The notes under the pieces were generated by a model. The model searched no databases. It worked only from the letters and a program-made list of their open reading frames with translations, and was not told where the DNA came from. Positions 6,448 through 11,707 of a DNA stretch of 11,707 bases are shown one piece after another. Each line of letters starts with the position of its first letter. The stretch's first letter is position 1. The position numbers and the translations under genes are program-made. Source of the DNA: Bacillota bacterium. Its GTDB lineage: Bacteria; Bacillota; Clostridia; Acetivibrionales; DSM-1351. Location of the stretch: contig JAFABO010000016.1 in assembly GCA_023426005.1 (NCBI GenBank), positions 1 to 11,707 of the forward strand, in the 5' to 3' direction.

Positions 6448-7464
6448 TTATTTCAGCGTTATATTCCAAAACGCAATGCTTTTCCTATTAAATGTATATG
6501 TGATAAGTAATTTGCCATCTTGGGCAATAATGGCTGGATAAGAGTATTCTCCCTCCCCTTTGTCAAGGATAAGAGCTTCACTCCAGGACAGACCATTATC
6601 GGATGATATGCTCAGCATTATGGGAGTCCGTTCTCCCCAATTTATTCCCACAGGATTATACACGAGAGCAAGATTGCCGTTTTCAAGCCTTGCAACATCT
6701 ATGCCGCTGTTATTATTCGGCAATTCCGTAGCATATGCATCACTCCAGGTTCTTCCACCATCCTGTGAATCAGACCTGTATATCCTTTCTTCGCTGCTCC
6801 TCATAAACATGTGAACAACTCCGGGAGCAGATTCCCAAATAGTAGGCTGGATAACTCCCTTTCCTATGAATGACTGCTGTGATACCGCGATATTGCTTTT
6901 AACCTTTTGAATATTTTCGTAGTCAAGATTCTGAATTTGAATTTCTTCACTTTTTCTCCAGACTCCGGACGACGGACAATAAATGTCTGCAAAACACTTC
7001 CATATACCATTTTCAGTTGAAGCCGGTGCCAGTATATTGCCATTTGAAAGTTTTATGACTTTATTTCTTACAGGTCCCCGTCCGCCGCTTAAATCCCCCG
7101 GGACAAGCTCTGCTGGCTTACTCCAGGTTTTACCGTAATCTTCGGATATAATTACCTTTGTAACCCAATTGCTTATATTCCGTCCTGCCTTATAAAACAT
7201 CATTACATTTCCATTGTCTAAAGTAAAAAGAACAGGATTCCAGTTGGGCTGTCCGTGATCGTCAGCCAATTTCTGTGGTACGCTCCAAACACCATTGTTT
7301 CTGCAGGCAGCCCATATTGCGACATCATCAGCCCCTTCAGCCGATCCTGCAAACCATGCCACCATAATGCAGCCGTTTTTTAAAACAGTTACCGTTGAAG
7401 CATGGCAGACCTCAAAGTACTTGCCTTCCTGAAAGATTAATTCTTTTTTAGCCTCTGTGATCAT
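6448..7464 (-). CDS. Sialidase-fold (BNR repeat) protein, probable intracellular exo-glycosidase
   Basis: This 338-residue protein lacks a signal peptide. It resembles BNR_2-type sialidase-like proteins: N-terminal CHASTVTVLKNGCIMVAWFAG with SAEGADDVAIWAA after it. Asp-box repeats SEDYGKTWS, SQDGGRTWS and SSDNGLSWS mark blades of a six-bladed propeller, and GEGEYSYPAI near the end carries the Glu/Tyr region expected for the nucleophile pair. The (F/Y)RIP motif that supplies the first arginine of the GH33 triad is not present; that position reads CHASTV. Candidate carboxylate-binding arginines remain in GGRGPVRNK and MRSSEERIYRSD. It is therefore probably not a true sialidase but a relative acting on another sugar acid or uronate. 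ATG 7464 is preceded by AGAGGTGG. Its place directly after the permeases suggests that it cleaves an imported oligosaccharide in the cytoplasm. Confidence 0.8.
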   Translation of the reverse strand: MITEAKKELIFQEGKYFEVCHASTVTVLKNGCIMVAWFAGSAEGADDVAIWAACRNNGVWSVPQKLADDHGQPNWNPVLFTLDNGNVMMFYKAGRNISNWVTKVIISEDYGKTWSKPAELVPGDLSGGRGPVRNKVIKLSNGNILAPASTENGIWKCFADIYCPSSGVWRKSEEIQIQNLDYENIQKVKSNIAVSQQSFIGKGVIQPTIWESAPGVVHMFMRSSEERIYRSDSQDGGRTWSDAYATELPNNNSGIDVARLENGNLALVYNPVGINWGERTPIMLSISSDNGLSWSEALILDKGEGEYSYPAIIAQDGKLLITYTFNRKSIAFWNITLK

Positions 7465-7505
7465 GTTCCCACCTCTTTATCATTTATTATATACAGTTCA
7501 AACCT

Positions 7506-8339
7506 CTAGCCCTTTATTCCCGAATTTGCAATTCCTTCAACAAAGTATCTCTGCAGGGAGAGAAAAACTATTATGGAAGGAATAATTGCCATGCATGCAC
7601 CTGCAAGAGACGGGCCATACTGGAATTGTGCGTTTGACCCTGCCGAGCCCATAAATTGGGCGATTCCAACCGGCAATGTCTTAAGTCCGTTGTCTCTTAT
7701 TGCAATCAGCGGCCATAGGAAATTGTTCCAGTTGGCTATAAATGTCAATATTGCAACTGTTGATAATGCCGCCTTAGACAAGGGAAGCATTATTTTCGCA
7801 AAGATGGTAAATTCGTTACAGCCGTCTATTCTCGCAGCTTCTTCAAGCTCATTGGGAATACCTTTAAAAAAGCTGGTAAGTATAAACACACTTGTTACAT
7901 TCGCACCTGCCACCAATATCAGTGAAAAATATGAATTAAGCAGCTTTATAGTTGACATCATAAAAAACAAAGGGACTATATATGCTTGCATGGGTATTAA
8001 AAGCATCGATATTACCACTGTAAAGAGAACCGTTTTACCGCGGAAATTCAGCCTGCCAAAAGCGTATGCCGCCATGGACGATATGACAAGAATCAAGAGG
8101 GTGGCACTTATTGTTGTAATAATGCTGTTCAGCCCCCATTTTAAGAACGGGTATTTTTCCAATACCTGAACATAATTGTCCAAAGTAACATTAGCAGGTA
8201 TCCACCTGGGAGGAAATGATACAATGTCATTTTCAGGCTTGATTGAAGATATCAATGACCACAGCAGGGGAAACAGAAAAATTACTCCTGTGAATATTAA
8301 CAGTACATAAGTAATTATTTTTTTTACTAAAGTATTCAC
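7506..8339 (-). CDS. Carbohydrate ABC transporter permease, MalG type (CUT1)
   Basis: This 277-residue inner-membrane protein has about six hydrophobic segments, the first at residues 8-30. The cytoplasmic EAA loop reads EEAARIDGCNEFTIFAKIMLPL (the EAA...G...I.LP pattern that contacts the ATPase). The C-terminus ends LQRYFVEGIANSGIKG, typical of MalG-like proteins. It imports oligosaccharides together with the neighbouring permease and binding lipoprotein. It begins with GTG, preceded by AGGAGGG with an eight-base spacer, and starts 13 bases after the other permease, so the two are co-translated. The specific sugar cannot be read from the sequence. Confidence 0.93.
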   Translation of the reverse strand: MNTLVKKIITYVLLIFTGVIFLFPLLWSLISSIKPENDIVSFPPRWIPANVTLDNYVQVLEKYPFLKWGLNSIITTISATLLILVISSMAAYAFGRLNFRGKTVLFTVVISMLLIPMQAYIVPLFFMMSTIKLLNSYFSLILVAGANVTSVFILTSFFKGIPNELEEAARIDGCNEFTIFAKIMLPLSKAALSTVAILTFIANWNNFLWPLIAIRDNGLKTLPVGIAQFMGSAGSNAQFQYGPSLAGACMAIIPSIIVFLSLQRYFVEGIANSGIKG

Positions 8340-8352
8340 GATTTACTCCCTC

Positions 8353-9213
8353 CTAATAGTCATCTTTAATTAATTTTGATTTAATTTGAATTAATACAAC
8401 CAGGATCACCAGAACCGCCACCCCAAGCGTTGAGCCATACCCAATGTCATAATTCTGGAAAGCCGAGCTGTACAGATATTGTACAATTGTCAGGGTTGCT
8501 GTTCCGGGGCCCCCGTTTGTCATTACAAATATCTGGTCAAATATCTGAATTACATTTATTAAAGTCAGGGTTATAACCATGGAAGTGATGGGCATTAAAA
8601 GCGGAAAAGTTATCTTGGTAAACGTTTTTAATCCGGTAGCACCGTCTATTTTACTGGCTTCATACAGTTCGGGCGATATATCCTGTAGCCCGGCAAGATA
8701 CAATATCATGTTATAGCCGAGATAAGACCATACCGTAACTATTGCAACAGAAAACAGAGCCATATTCTCATTGGTCAGCCATGCCAGAGGTTTAAAGCCC
8801 AGACCTTTGAGATAATAGTTCAGAATACCGAAATTGTTGTCATACAACCAGTTCCAGATTATACCCACTACCGCCGGAATTAATACATATGGCATTATAG
8901 ATACTGTTCTTACCCCATGTGTATATCTCACTTTTTGATTCATTAATATAGCCAAAAGAAGGCTAACAACTATTAATGCCGGAAGTGTCATAATAAAGAA
9001 CATAAAAGTATTTTTTAAGGAAATTGCAAAATAGGGATCTTTAACCATGCGGGTAAAGTTATTTATACCATTAAACTTTGCAGTTCCGACTATGTTCCAC
9101 TTAAACAAACTCATTACCAGTCCGCCTGCACTTGGAATAACCCGGAAGATAAAGAATATTAATAAATAGGGTAATAAGAATAGTGCTGCAATTTTTCCTT
9201 GAGACCTTTTCAT
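8353..9213 (-). CDS. Carbohydrate ABC transporter permease, MalF/UgpA type (CUT1)
   Basis: With ATG at 9213 the protein has 286 residues, starting MKRSQGKIAALFLLPYLLIFF, the usual N-terminus for UgpA-like permeases. Five to six hydrophobic segments follow, with the EAA loop YEASKIDGATGLKTFTKITFPL (near residues 183-204) and the family hallmark VMTNGGPG. The frame stays open upstream to 9330, but that part runs through a hairpin and the end of the previous gene and is not coding. An alternative ATG at 9231 has AGGA nine bases before it; AAGGG lies ten bases before 9213. It forms the transport channel with the downstream permease. No ATP-binding subunit is encoded nearby; in Firmicutes such transporters commonly share a distant MsmK/MsiK ATPase. 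Confidence 0.92.
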   Translation of the reverse strand: MKRSQGKIAALFLLPYLLIFFIFRVIPSAGGLVMSLFKWNIVGTAKFNGINNFTRMVKDPYFAISLKNTFMFFIMTLPALIVVSLLLAILMNQKVRYTHGVRTVSIMPYVLIPAVVGIIWNWLYDNNFGILNYYLKGLGFKPLAWLTNENMALFSVAIVTVWSYLGYNMILYLAGLQDISPELYEASKIDGATGLKTFTKITFPLLMPITSMVITLTLINVIQIFDQIFVMTNGGPGTATLTIVQYLYSSAFQNYDIGYGSTLGVAVLVILVVLIQIKSKLIKDDY

Positions 9214-9252
9214 ATTTATACAACCCTTCATATAATTTTTTCCTGTGTTCAT

Positions 9253-9292
9253 CTGTAAAAACAGTGGTAAATCAATGCCACTGTTTTTACAG
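9253..9292. terminator. Perfect 15-bp hairpin between binding-protein and permease genes (partial terminator / mRNA stabiliser)
   Basis: Arms 9253-9267 and 9278-9292 are perfectly complementary (CTGTAAAAACAGTGG) around a ten-base loop. The core CAGTGG/CCACTG is flanked by AAAAA on one side and TTTTT on the other, so it reads as an intrinsic terminator on both strands. It starts 15 bases after the binding-protein stop and lies 39 bases before the permease start. Such elements let the binding protein be made in excess over the membrane subunits by partial termination or by protecting the upstream mRNA end. Confidence 0.7.
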
Positions 9293-9307
9293 ACAGTATT
9301 ACATATT

Positions 9308-10651
9308 TTACTTTTGAGACAATAACGCATTCATATCCTGTATAAGTTTCTTAACAATTTCTCTGGTATCTTTTTTATTCAGGACAGTATCCTGAGCAGC
9401 TGTCAATATCGGGCTTGGAGCCGTACTTGAGAATATTTGAGTAGCCAGCGGATGTGCGGGAATAAAAGTTACATTATCCAGATCATTTATGAGTGCCTGC
9501 CTTCCTTTAAGCTCTTTTACAGTTTCAAAAGCGGATTTAAGCGCCGGCAATTGTCCTGATTCTCCCCATGAAGCAGAGTTATTTGACAGCCATTTTACAA
9601 ATTCAGCTGTAGCTGCCTTTGTGGCATCATCAGCATTTTTATTCAGCGGCAGGGTCACTACTTCGGATGATCCCCATACCTTACTGTTGCTAAATATTTT
9701 TGGATATTCGGCAGTATCCCAGTTAAGACTTGTTGACTCAAGACCTGATATCTGCCAGCAGCCGTCTATTATCATCGCTACCTTGCCTGCTTTGAAATCA
9801 TCTATTGGTGATTTTTCACCATTTGGAACCATTTTATATTTATATATCTCATCCTGAATAAAGCTGAAGGCGTCCGCCGCTTTTTGCTCATCAAGCTTAA
9901 GTTCAGTCATGTCTTCTGAAAACGTATTTGCATCCTGTTGATTCATCAGTCCATAGAATTGATAGAATATGTGGTGATTCATAGAAAAACCAAGTCCGTA
10001 CTGAACAATATTATTTTCGTCAAAACCCGCTTCATTAGGGTGCTTGCCATTTGAATCCAGAGTCAGCTTCTGGCCCGCAGCAATTAGTTCTTCACCTGTT
10101 TTAGGAGCTGCAGTAATGCCCTGCTTCGCAAACAGGTCCTTGTTGTAAAACAAGGTCTGCATGTTAAGTCCGATGGGTATGGCGTACTGTACTCCCTTAT
10201 AGCTGGAATTATCCCAGGCTTTATCGATATAGTCGGTTCCATTCAGCTTAAGTCCGGCTATGGCATCACTGTCAAGCACTCCCATGTCGGCAAACTGCCC
10301 GATTTCAAATGTATGCATGGCCAAAATATCAGCCGGAGTACCTGCCTTAAAATCTGTTAAAAACTTTGCAAACATCTGAGTCCATTGTAATGATGTAAAT
10401 TCAACCTGTATCTTGCTTTGCTCCGAATTAAATTTGTCAACCAGCGCTTTCATTCTGTCAAGATCAGGTCCAGTCCATCCACCATAATAGGTGATTTTGA
10501 TCGGAGAAGATGAGTTGCCTGCTGATGCTGTCGATTCTGTAGTGCTTCCCTTGCTTTCGTTTGAAACCGTGTTGTTTGAACCGCATCCTGTTACCAATGT
10601 CAAGAGCATTGTGATACAAATAAGTACTGGTAAAAGCTTCCTTAATAACAT
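9308..10651 (-). CDS. Sugar ABC transporter solute-binding lipoprotein (family 1)
   Basis: The protein has 447 residues. A lipoprotein signal runs from residue 1 to Cys23: charged MLLRK, a hydrophobic stretch, then lipobox VTGC. A Ser/Thr/Asn-rich linker (24-50) follows. The mature part has KITYYGGWTGPDLDRMKALVDKF (first 20 residues diagnostic), DILAMHTFEIGQFADMGVLD, GVQYAIPIGLNMQTLFYNKDL and KVAMIIDGCWQISG, all hallmarks of family 1 binding proteins. It is anchored outside the membrane and hands a saccharide to the two permeases. ATG 10651 is preceded by GGAGGG with a seven-base spacer. It is the first gene of the cluster, and a hairpin after its stop likely raises its expression over the permeases. 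Ligand unknown; from context an ulosonic-acid-containing oligosaccharide. Confidence 0.94.
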   Translation of the reverse strand: MLLRKLLPVLICITMLLTLVTGCGSNNTVSNESKGSTTESTASAGNSSSPIKITYYGGWTGPDLDRMKALVDKFNSEQSKIQVEFTSLQWTQMFAKFLTDFKAGTPADILAMHTFEIGQFADMGVLDSDAIAGLKLNGTDYIDKAWDNSSYKGVQYAIPIGLNMQTLFYNKDLFAKQGITAAPKTGEELIAAGQKLTLDSNGKHPNEAGFDENNIVQYGLGFSMNHHIFYQFYGLMNQQDANTFSEDMTELKLDEQKAADAFSFIQDEIYKYKMVPNGEKSPIDDFKAGKVAMIIDGCWQISGLESTSLNWDTAEYPKIFSNSKVWGSSEVVTLPLNKNADDATKAATAEFVKWLSNNSASWGESGQLPALKSAFETVKELKGRQALINDLDNVTFIPAHPLATQIFSSTAPSPILTAAQDTVLNKKDTREIVKKLIQDMNALLSQK

Positions 10652-10683
10652 ATTGTTCCCTCCAAAAGTTATTATTTATATTT

Positions 10684-10709
10684 CTTAAAGAGGCTTAAGC
10701 CTCTATAAG
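10684..10709. repeat. 26-base near-perfect palindrome in the binding-protein leader
   Basis: The centre AGAGGCTTAAGCCTCT (10689-10704) is a perfect 16-base palindrome. CTTA (10684-10687) and TAAG (10706-10709) extend it after one A-A mismatch. It lies 33 bases upstream of the binding-protein ATG. As RNA on the minus strand it folds with a TTAA loop and is followed by TTTAAG, so it could be a weak terminator/attenuator; as DNA it could bind a dimeric regulator such as the adjacent IclR protein. It overlaps the stop codon of the decayed coding fragment. Confidence 0.6.
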
Positions 10710-10902
10710 TCCATGGTCCTCCGCGCTGACTTTTTCATGATTTGCGCAGAGTAGGCATACAGTTCGGCAGTACTATCCTTTTCCGGAAACTTAAATAAAA
10801 CATCTCCCTCGACTGTCAAACTGAAAATCTCCCTTATACCCCTTCCTTTATGTTCCAATCAGCCACTATAGCTTCACTCCATTTCTGTATAATATATACC
10901 AA
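10703..10902 (-). pseudogene. Decayed coding fragment in the iclR-to-binding-protein gap
   Basis: Two frames on the minus strand look protein-like. Bases 10858-10703 give 51 codons from TTG, including TVEGDVLFKFPEKDSTAE and YAYSAQIMKKSARRTMDL, ending at TAG. Just upstream, in a different frame, 10902-10834 give QKWSEAIVADWNIKEGV then TAA. Joined by a frameshift, the order (D-N-x-K then V-x-G-x-F-S-L-x-V-x-G then F-x-F-x-E then a helix) loosely recalls the last 60 residues of IclR-family effector domains. The downstream TTG has no convincing ribosome site. This may be the relic of a second regulator, or of an unrelated gene; similarity to IclR is weak and eye-judged only. Confidence 0.3.
10792..10819 (-). 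promoter_or_regulatory. Candidate sigma-A promoter (TTGACA / TATTTA)
   Basis: On the minus strand a consensus TTGACA (10819-10814) is followed after 16 bases by TATTTA (10797-10792). Orientation and place, about 140 bases before the binding-protein start, suit transcription of the cluster. The -10 is imperfect, and the site lies inside the decayed coding fragment, so it may be chance or a later-born promoter. Confidence 0.35.
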
Positions 10903-10920
10903 TTATTCATTTTGTTCCAC

Positions 10921-10948
10921 ATTATAGAACTCCGTTCTCAAATGTGTT
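10921..10948 (-). promoter_or_regulatory. Candidate promoter with perfect TATAAT and weak -35
   Basis: A perfect TATAAT (10926-10921, minus) is preceded at 16 bases by AACACA (10948-10943), which keeps only the ACA half of the -35 consensus. A weak -35 with a good -10 is typical of regulated promoters. It lies about 270 bases before the binding-protein start and just downstream of the iclR end, so it would give a long untranslated leader. Confidence 0.4.
10926..10938. promoter_or_regulatory. Candidate operator dyad AGAAC-3-GTTCT over the -10 region
   Basis: The sequence AGAACTCCGTTCT is a five-base dyad with a three-base centre, placed within the promoter spacer and touching the first base of TATAAT. 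GTTCC half-site-like copies occur nearby at 10852-10856 and 10914-10918. IclR-type dimers bind short dyads near -35/-10, and the adjacent IclR gene makes this a reasonable operator candidate. The dyad is short, so chance is possible. Confidence 0.35.
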
Positions 10949-10955
10949 GTTAAGG

Positions 10956-10983
10956 AAAACTTAGATAAATATACCTAAGTTTT
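10956..10983. terminator. Inverted repeat after iclR, weak terminator or operator
   Basis: AAAACTTAG (10956-10964) and CTAAGTTTT (10975-10983) form a nine-base perfect inverted repeat with a ten-base loop. On the minus strand it begins 39 bases after the iclR stop and ends in TTTT, compatible with a weak terminator; the stem is AT-rich. Its symmetry also allows use as a regulator site just upstream of the candidate TATAAT promoter. Confidence 0.45.
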
Positions 10984-11022
10984 ATCCCATATGGATTTAA
11001 AGCAAAATATTTAATTTTTTGA

Positions 11023-11707
11023 TCAAATCCTTATTTCTATTTTTTGAATATATCTCTTTGTAAGCTCAGCTACTTCCTGTATAAAACTCTCTGTGAATTT
11101 CAAGGAAGCTCCGCTTACACTCATGGCGGCAGCCACCTGGTGCTTGGAGTCGAATATGGGCAATGCCACACACTTGACGCCAAATTCATGTTCCATGTTA
11201 TCTATTGCATAACCTCTGACCTTTGTGATCTGCAGTTCTTCCCTCAGAATCTTTTTGTCCACTATGGTATTCTCGGTAAAGGGTACGAAATCCTGTTCCA
11301 GATAGCTTGAAATAAATTCTTCGGGCATGTTGGCAAGCATTGCCTTACCGATTCCCGTGCAGTACATGCCGGCCCGTTCACCGAAAAGAGAACGCATCAA
11401 ATGAGTTGCCTGTGCAGGATAGGTAGCCTCAAGGTAAAGTACCTCTCCCCGGTGAGGAACCGCGAGGTAAACGTTCTCGTTTGTAATGTTGGCCAGTTCC
11501 TGCATGTATGGCTGGGCTATTTTGGTAATTGCAAAGGTATCCCCCAGAGCCCTGCTCAAGTTAAAAATACCGATACCCAAACTGTATTTTCCTGTTTCCT
11601 CATCCTGCTCTATATATCCCATTTGCTTGTATGTATCCAATATATTATGAACATTGCTTTTATAAAGGCCAAGCATTTCACTGATCTCGGTAACACCCAG
11701 ATTAGGC
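11023..11707 (-). CDS. IclR-family transcriptional regulator (N-terminus outside window)
   Basis: The frame is open through the right edge; 227 codons of a typical 250-260 are visible, so about 20-30 N-terminal residues are missing. The visible start reads LGVTEISEMLGLYKSNVHNI, the recognition part of the winged helix-turn-helix, then YIEQDEETGKYSLG (wing). The effector domain follows: GEVLYLEATYPAQATHLMRS, then GMYCTGIGKAMLANMP, VRGYAIDNMEHEFGVKCVALPIFD and AAAMSVSGASLKF, the standard IclR C-terminal pattern. These proteins are dimeric or tetrameric repressors or activators responding to small acids or sugar-acid breakdown products. Lying upstream of and parallel to the ten-gene cluster, it is the likely local regulator. 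An apparent ATG at 11676 is internal to the DNA-binding domain and is not the start. Confidence 0.92.
   Translation of the reverse strand, partial: PNLGVTEISEMLGLYKSNVHNILDTYKQMGYIEQDEETGKYSLGIGIFNLSRALGDTFAITKIAQPYMQELANITNENVYLAVPHRGEVLYLEATYPAQATHLMRSLFGERAGMYCTGIGKAMLANMPEEFISSYLEQDFVPFTENTIVDKKILREELQITKVRGYAIDNMEHEFGVKCVALPIFDSKHQVAAAMSVSGASLKFTESFIQEVAELTKRYIQKIEIRI

Noticed and set aside
4995..7464. Reading the sialidase-like, YhcH and NanA-like genes as a standard sialic-acid (nan) operon
   Set aside because: NanE epimerase, a ROK-type ManNAc kinase, NagA and NagB are absent; the sialidase arginine motif and the lyase GxxGE motif are changed; the downstream enzymes suit a pentose.
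9214..9330. A 39-residue N-terminal extension of the MalF-type permease
   Set aside because: It would run through the perfect hairpin at 9253-9292 and overlap the end of the binding-protein gene; homologous permeases begin near MKRSQGK.
1..11707. CRISPR arrays, tRNA or rRNA genes, insertion sequences, phage or attachment sites
   Set aside because: No spaced direct repeats, no tRNA-like cloverleaf or rRNA sequence, no transposase or integrase, and no terminal repeats were recognised anywhere in the window.

Overview
The window looks like a chromosomal segment from a low-to-moderate GC Gram-positive anaerobe of the Clostridia, probably a plant-polysaccharide or glycan degrader. The evidence is strong purine-rich Shine-Dalgarno sites, TTG/GTG starts, a lipoprotein-type sugar-binding protein, a carbohydrate ABC transporter without its own ATPase, and a large modular GH2 beta-galactosidase. 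This placement is inferred from gene style; no rRNA or other marker is present.

Layout. Bases 1-1871 (+) hold the C-terminal 622 residues of a GH2-family glycosidase with appended Ig-like and carbohydrate-binding-like modules. An inverted repeat at 1906-1955 separates it from a convergent, minus-strand, tightly packed ten-gene cluster (10651 down to 1992). In transcription order this is: solute-binding lipoprotein, two permeases, sialidase-fold protein, YhcH/NanQ-type protein, DapA/NanA-family lyase, SDR dehydrogenase, PfkB/ribokinase-type kinase, SIS-domain sugar-phosphate isomerase, and RbsD/FucU-type mutarotase. Upstream on the same strand lies an IclR-family regulator that runs off the right end. 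The 371-base gap between it and the binding-protein gene holds promoter-like and operator-like elements, a near-perfect palindrome, and what looks like a decayed coding fragment.

How the genes may work together. The set matches step by step a route for an imported ulosonic-acid glycoside. The sialidase-fold hydrolase would release a 2-keto-3-deoxy sugar acid, the YhcH protein would speed anomer opening, and the lyase would split it into pyruvate and an aldose. The RbsD/FucU protein would interconvert aldose ring forms, the kinase would phosphorylate the aldose, and the SIS protein would isomerise the aldose 5-phosphate. The SIS protein keeps all four catalytic residues of the arabinose-5-phosphate isomerase KdsD at the same spacing. 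This points to D-arabinose 5-phosphate and hence to Kdo (3-deoxy-D-manno-octulosonate) as the parent sugar, with ribulose 5-phosphate as the product. Each gene has an assignable family; the complete pathway is an inference. The SDR enzyme has no fixed place in it.
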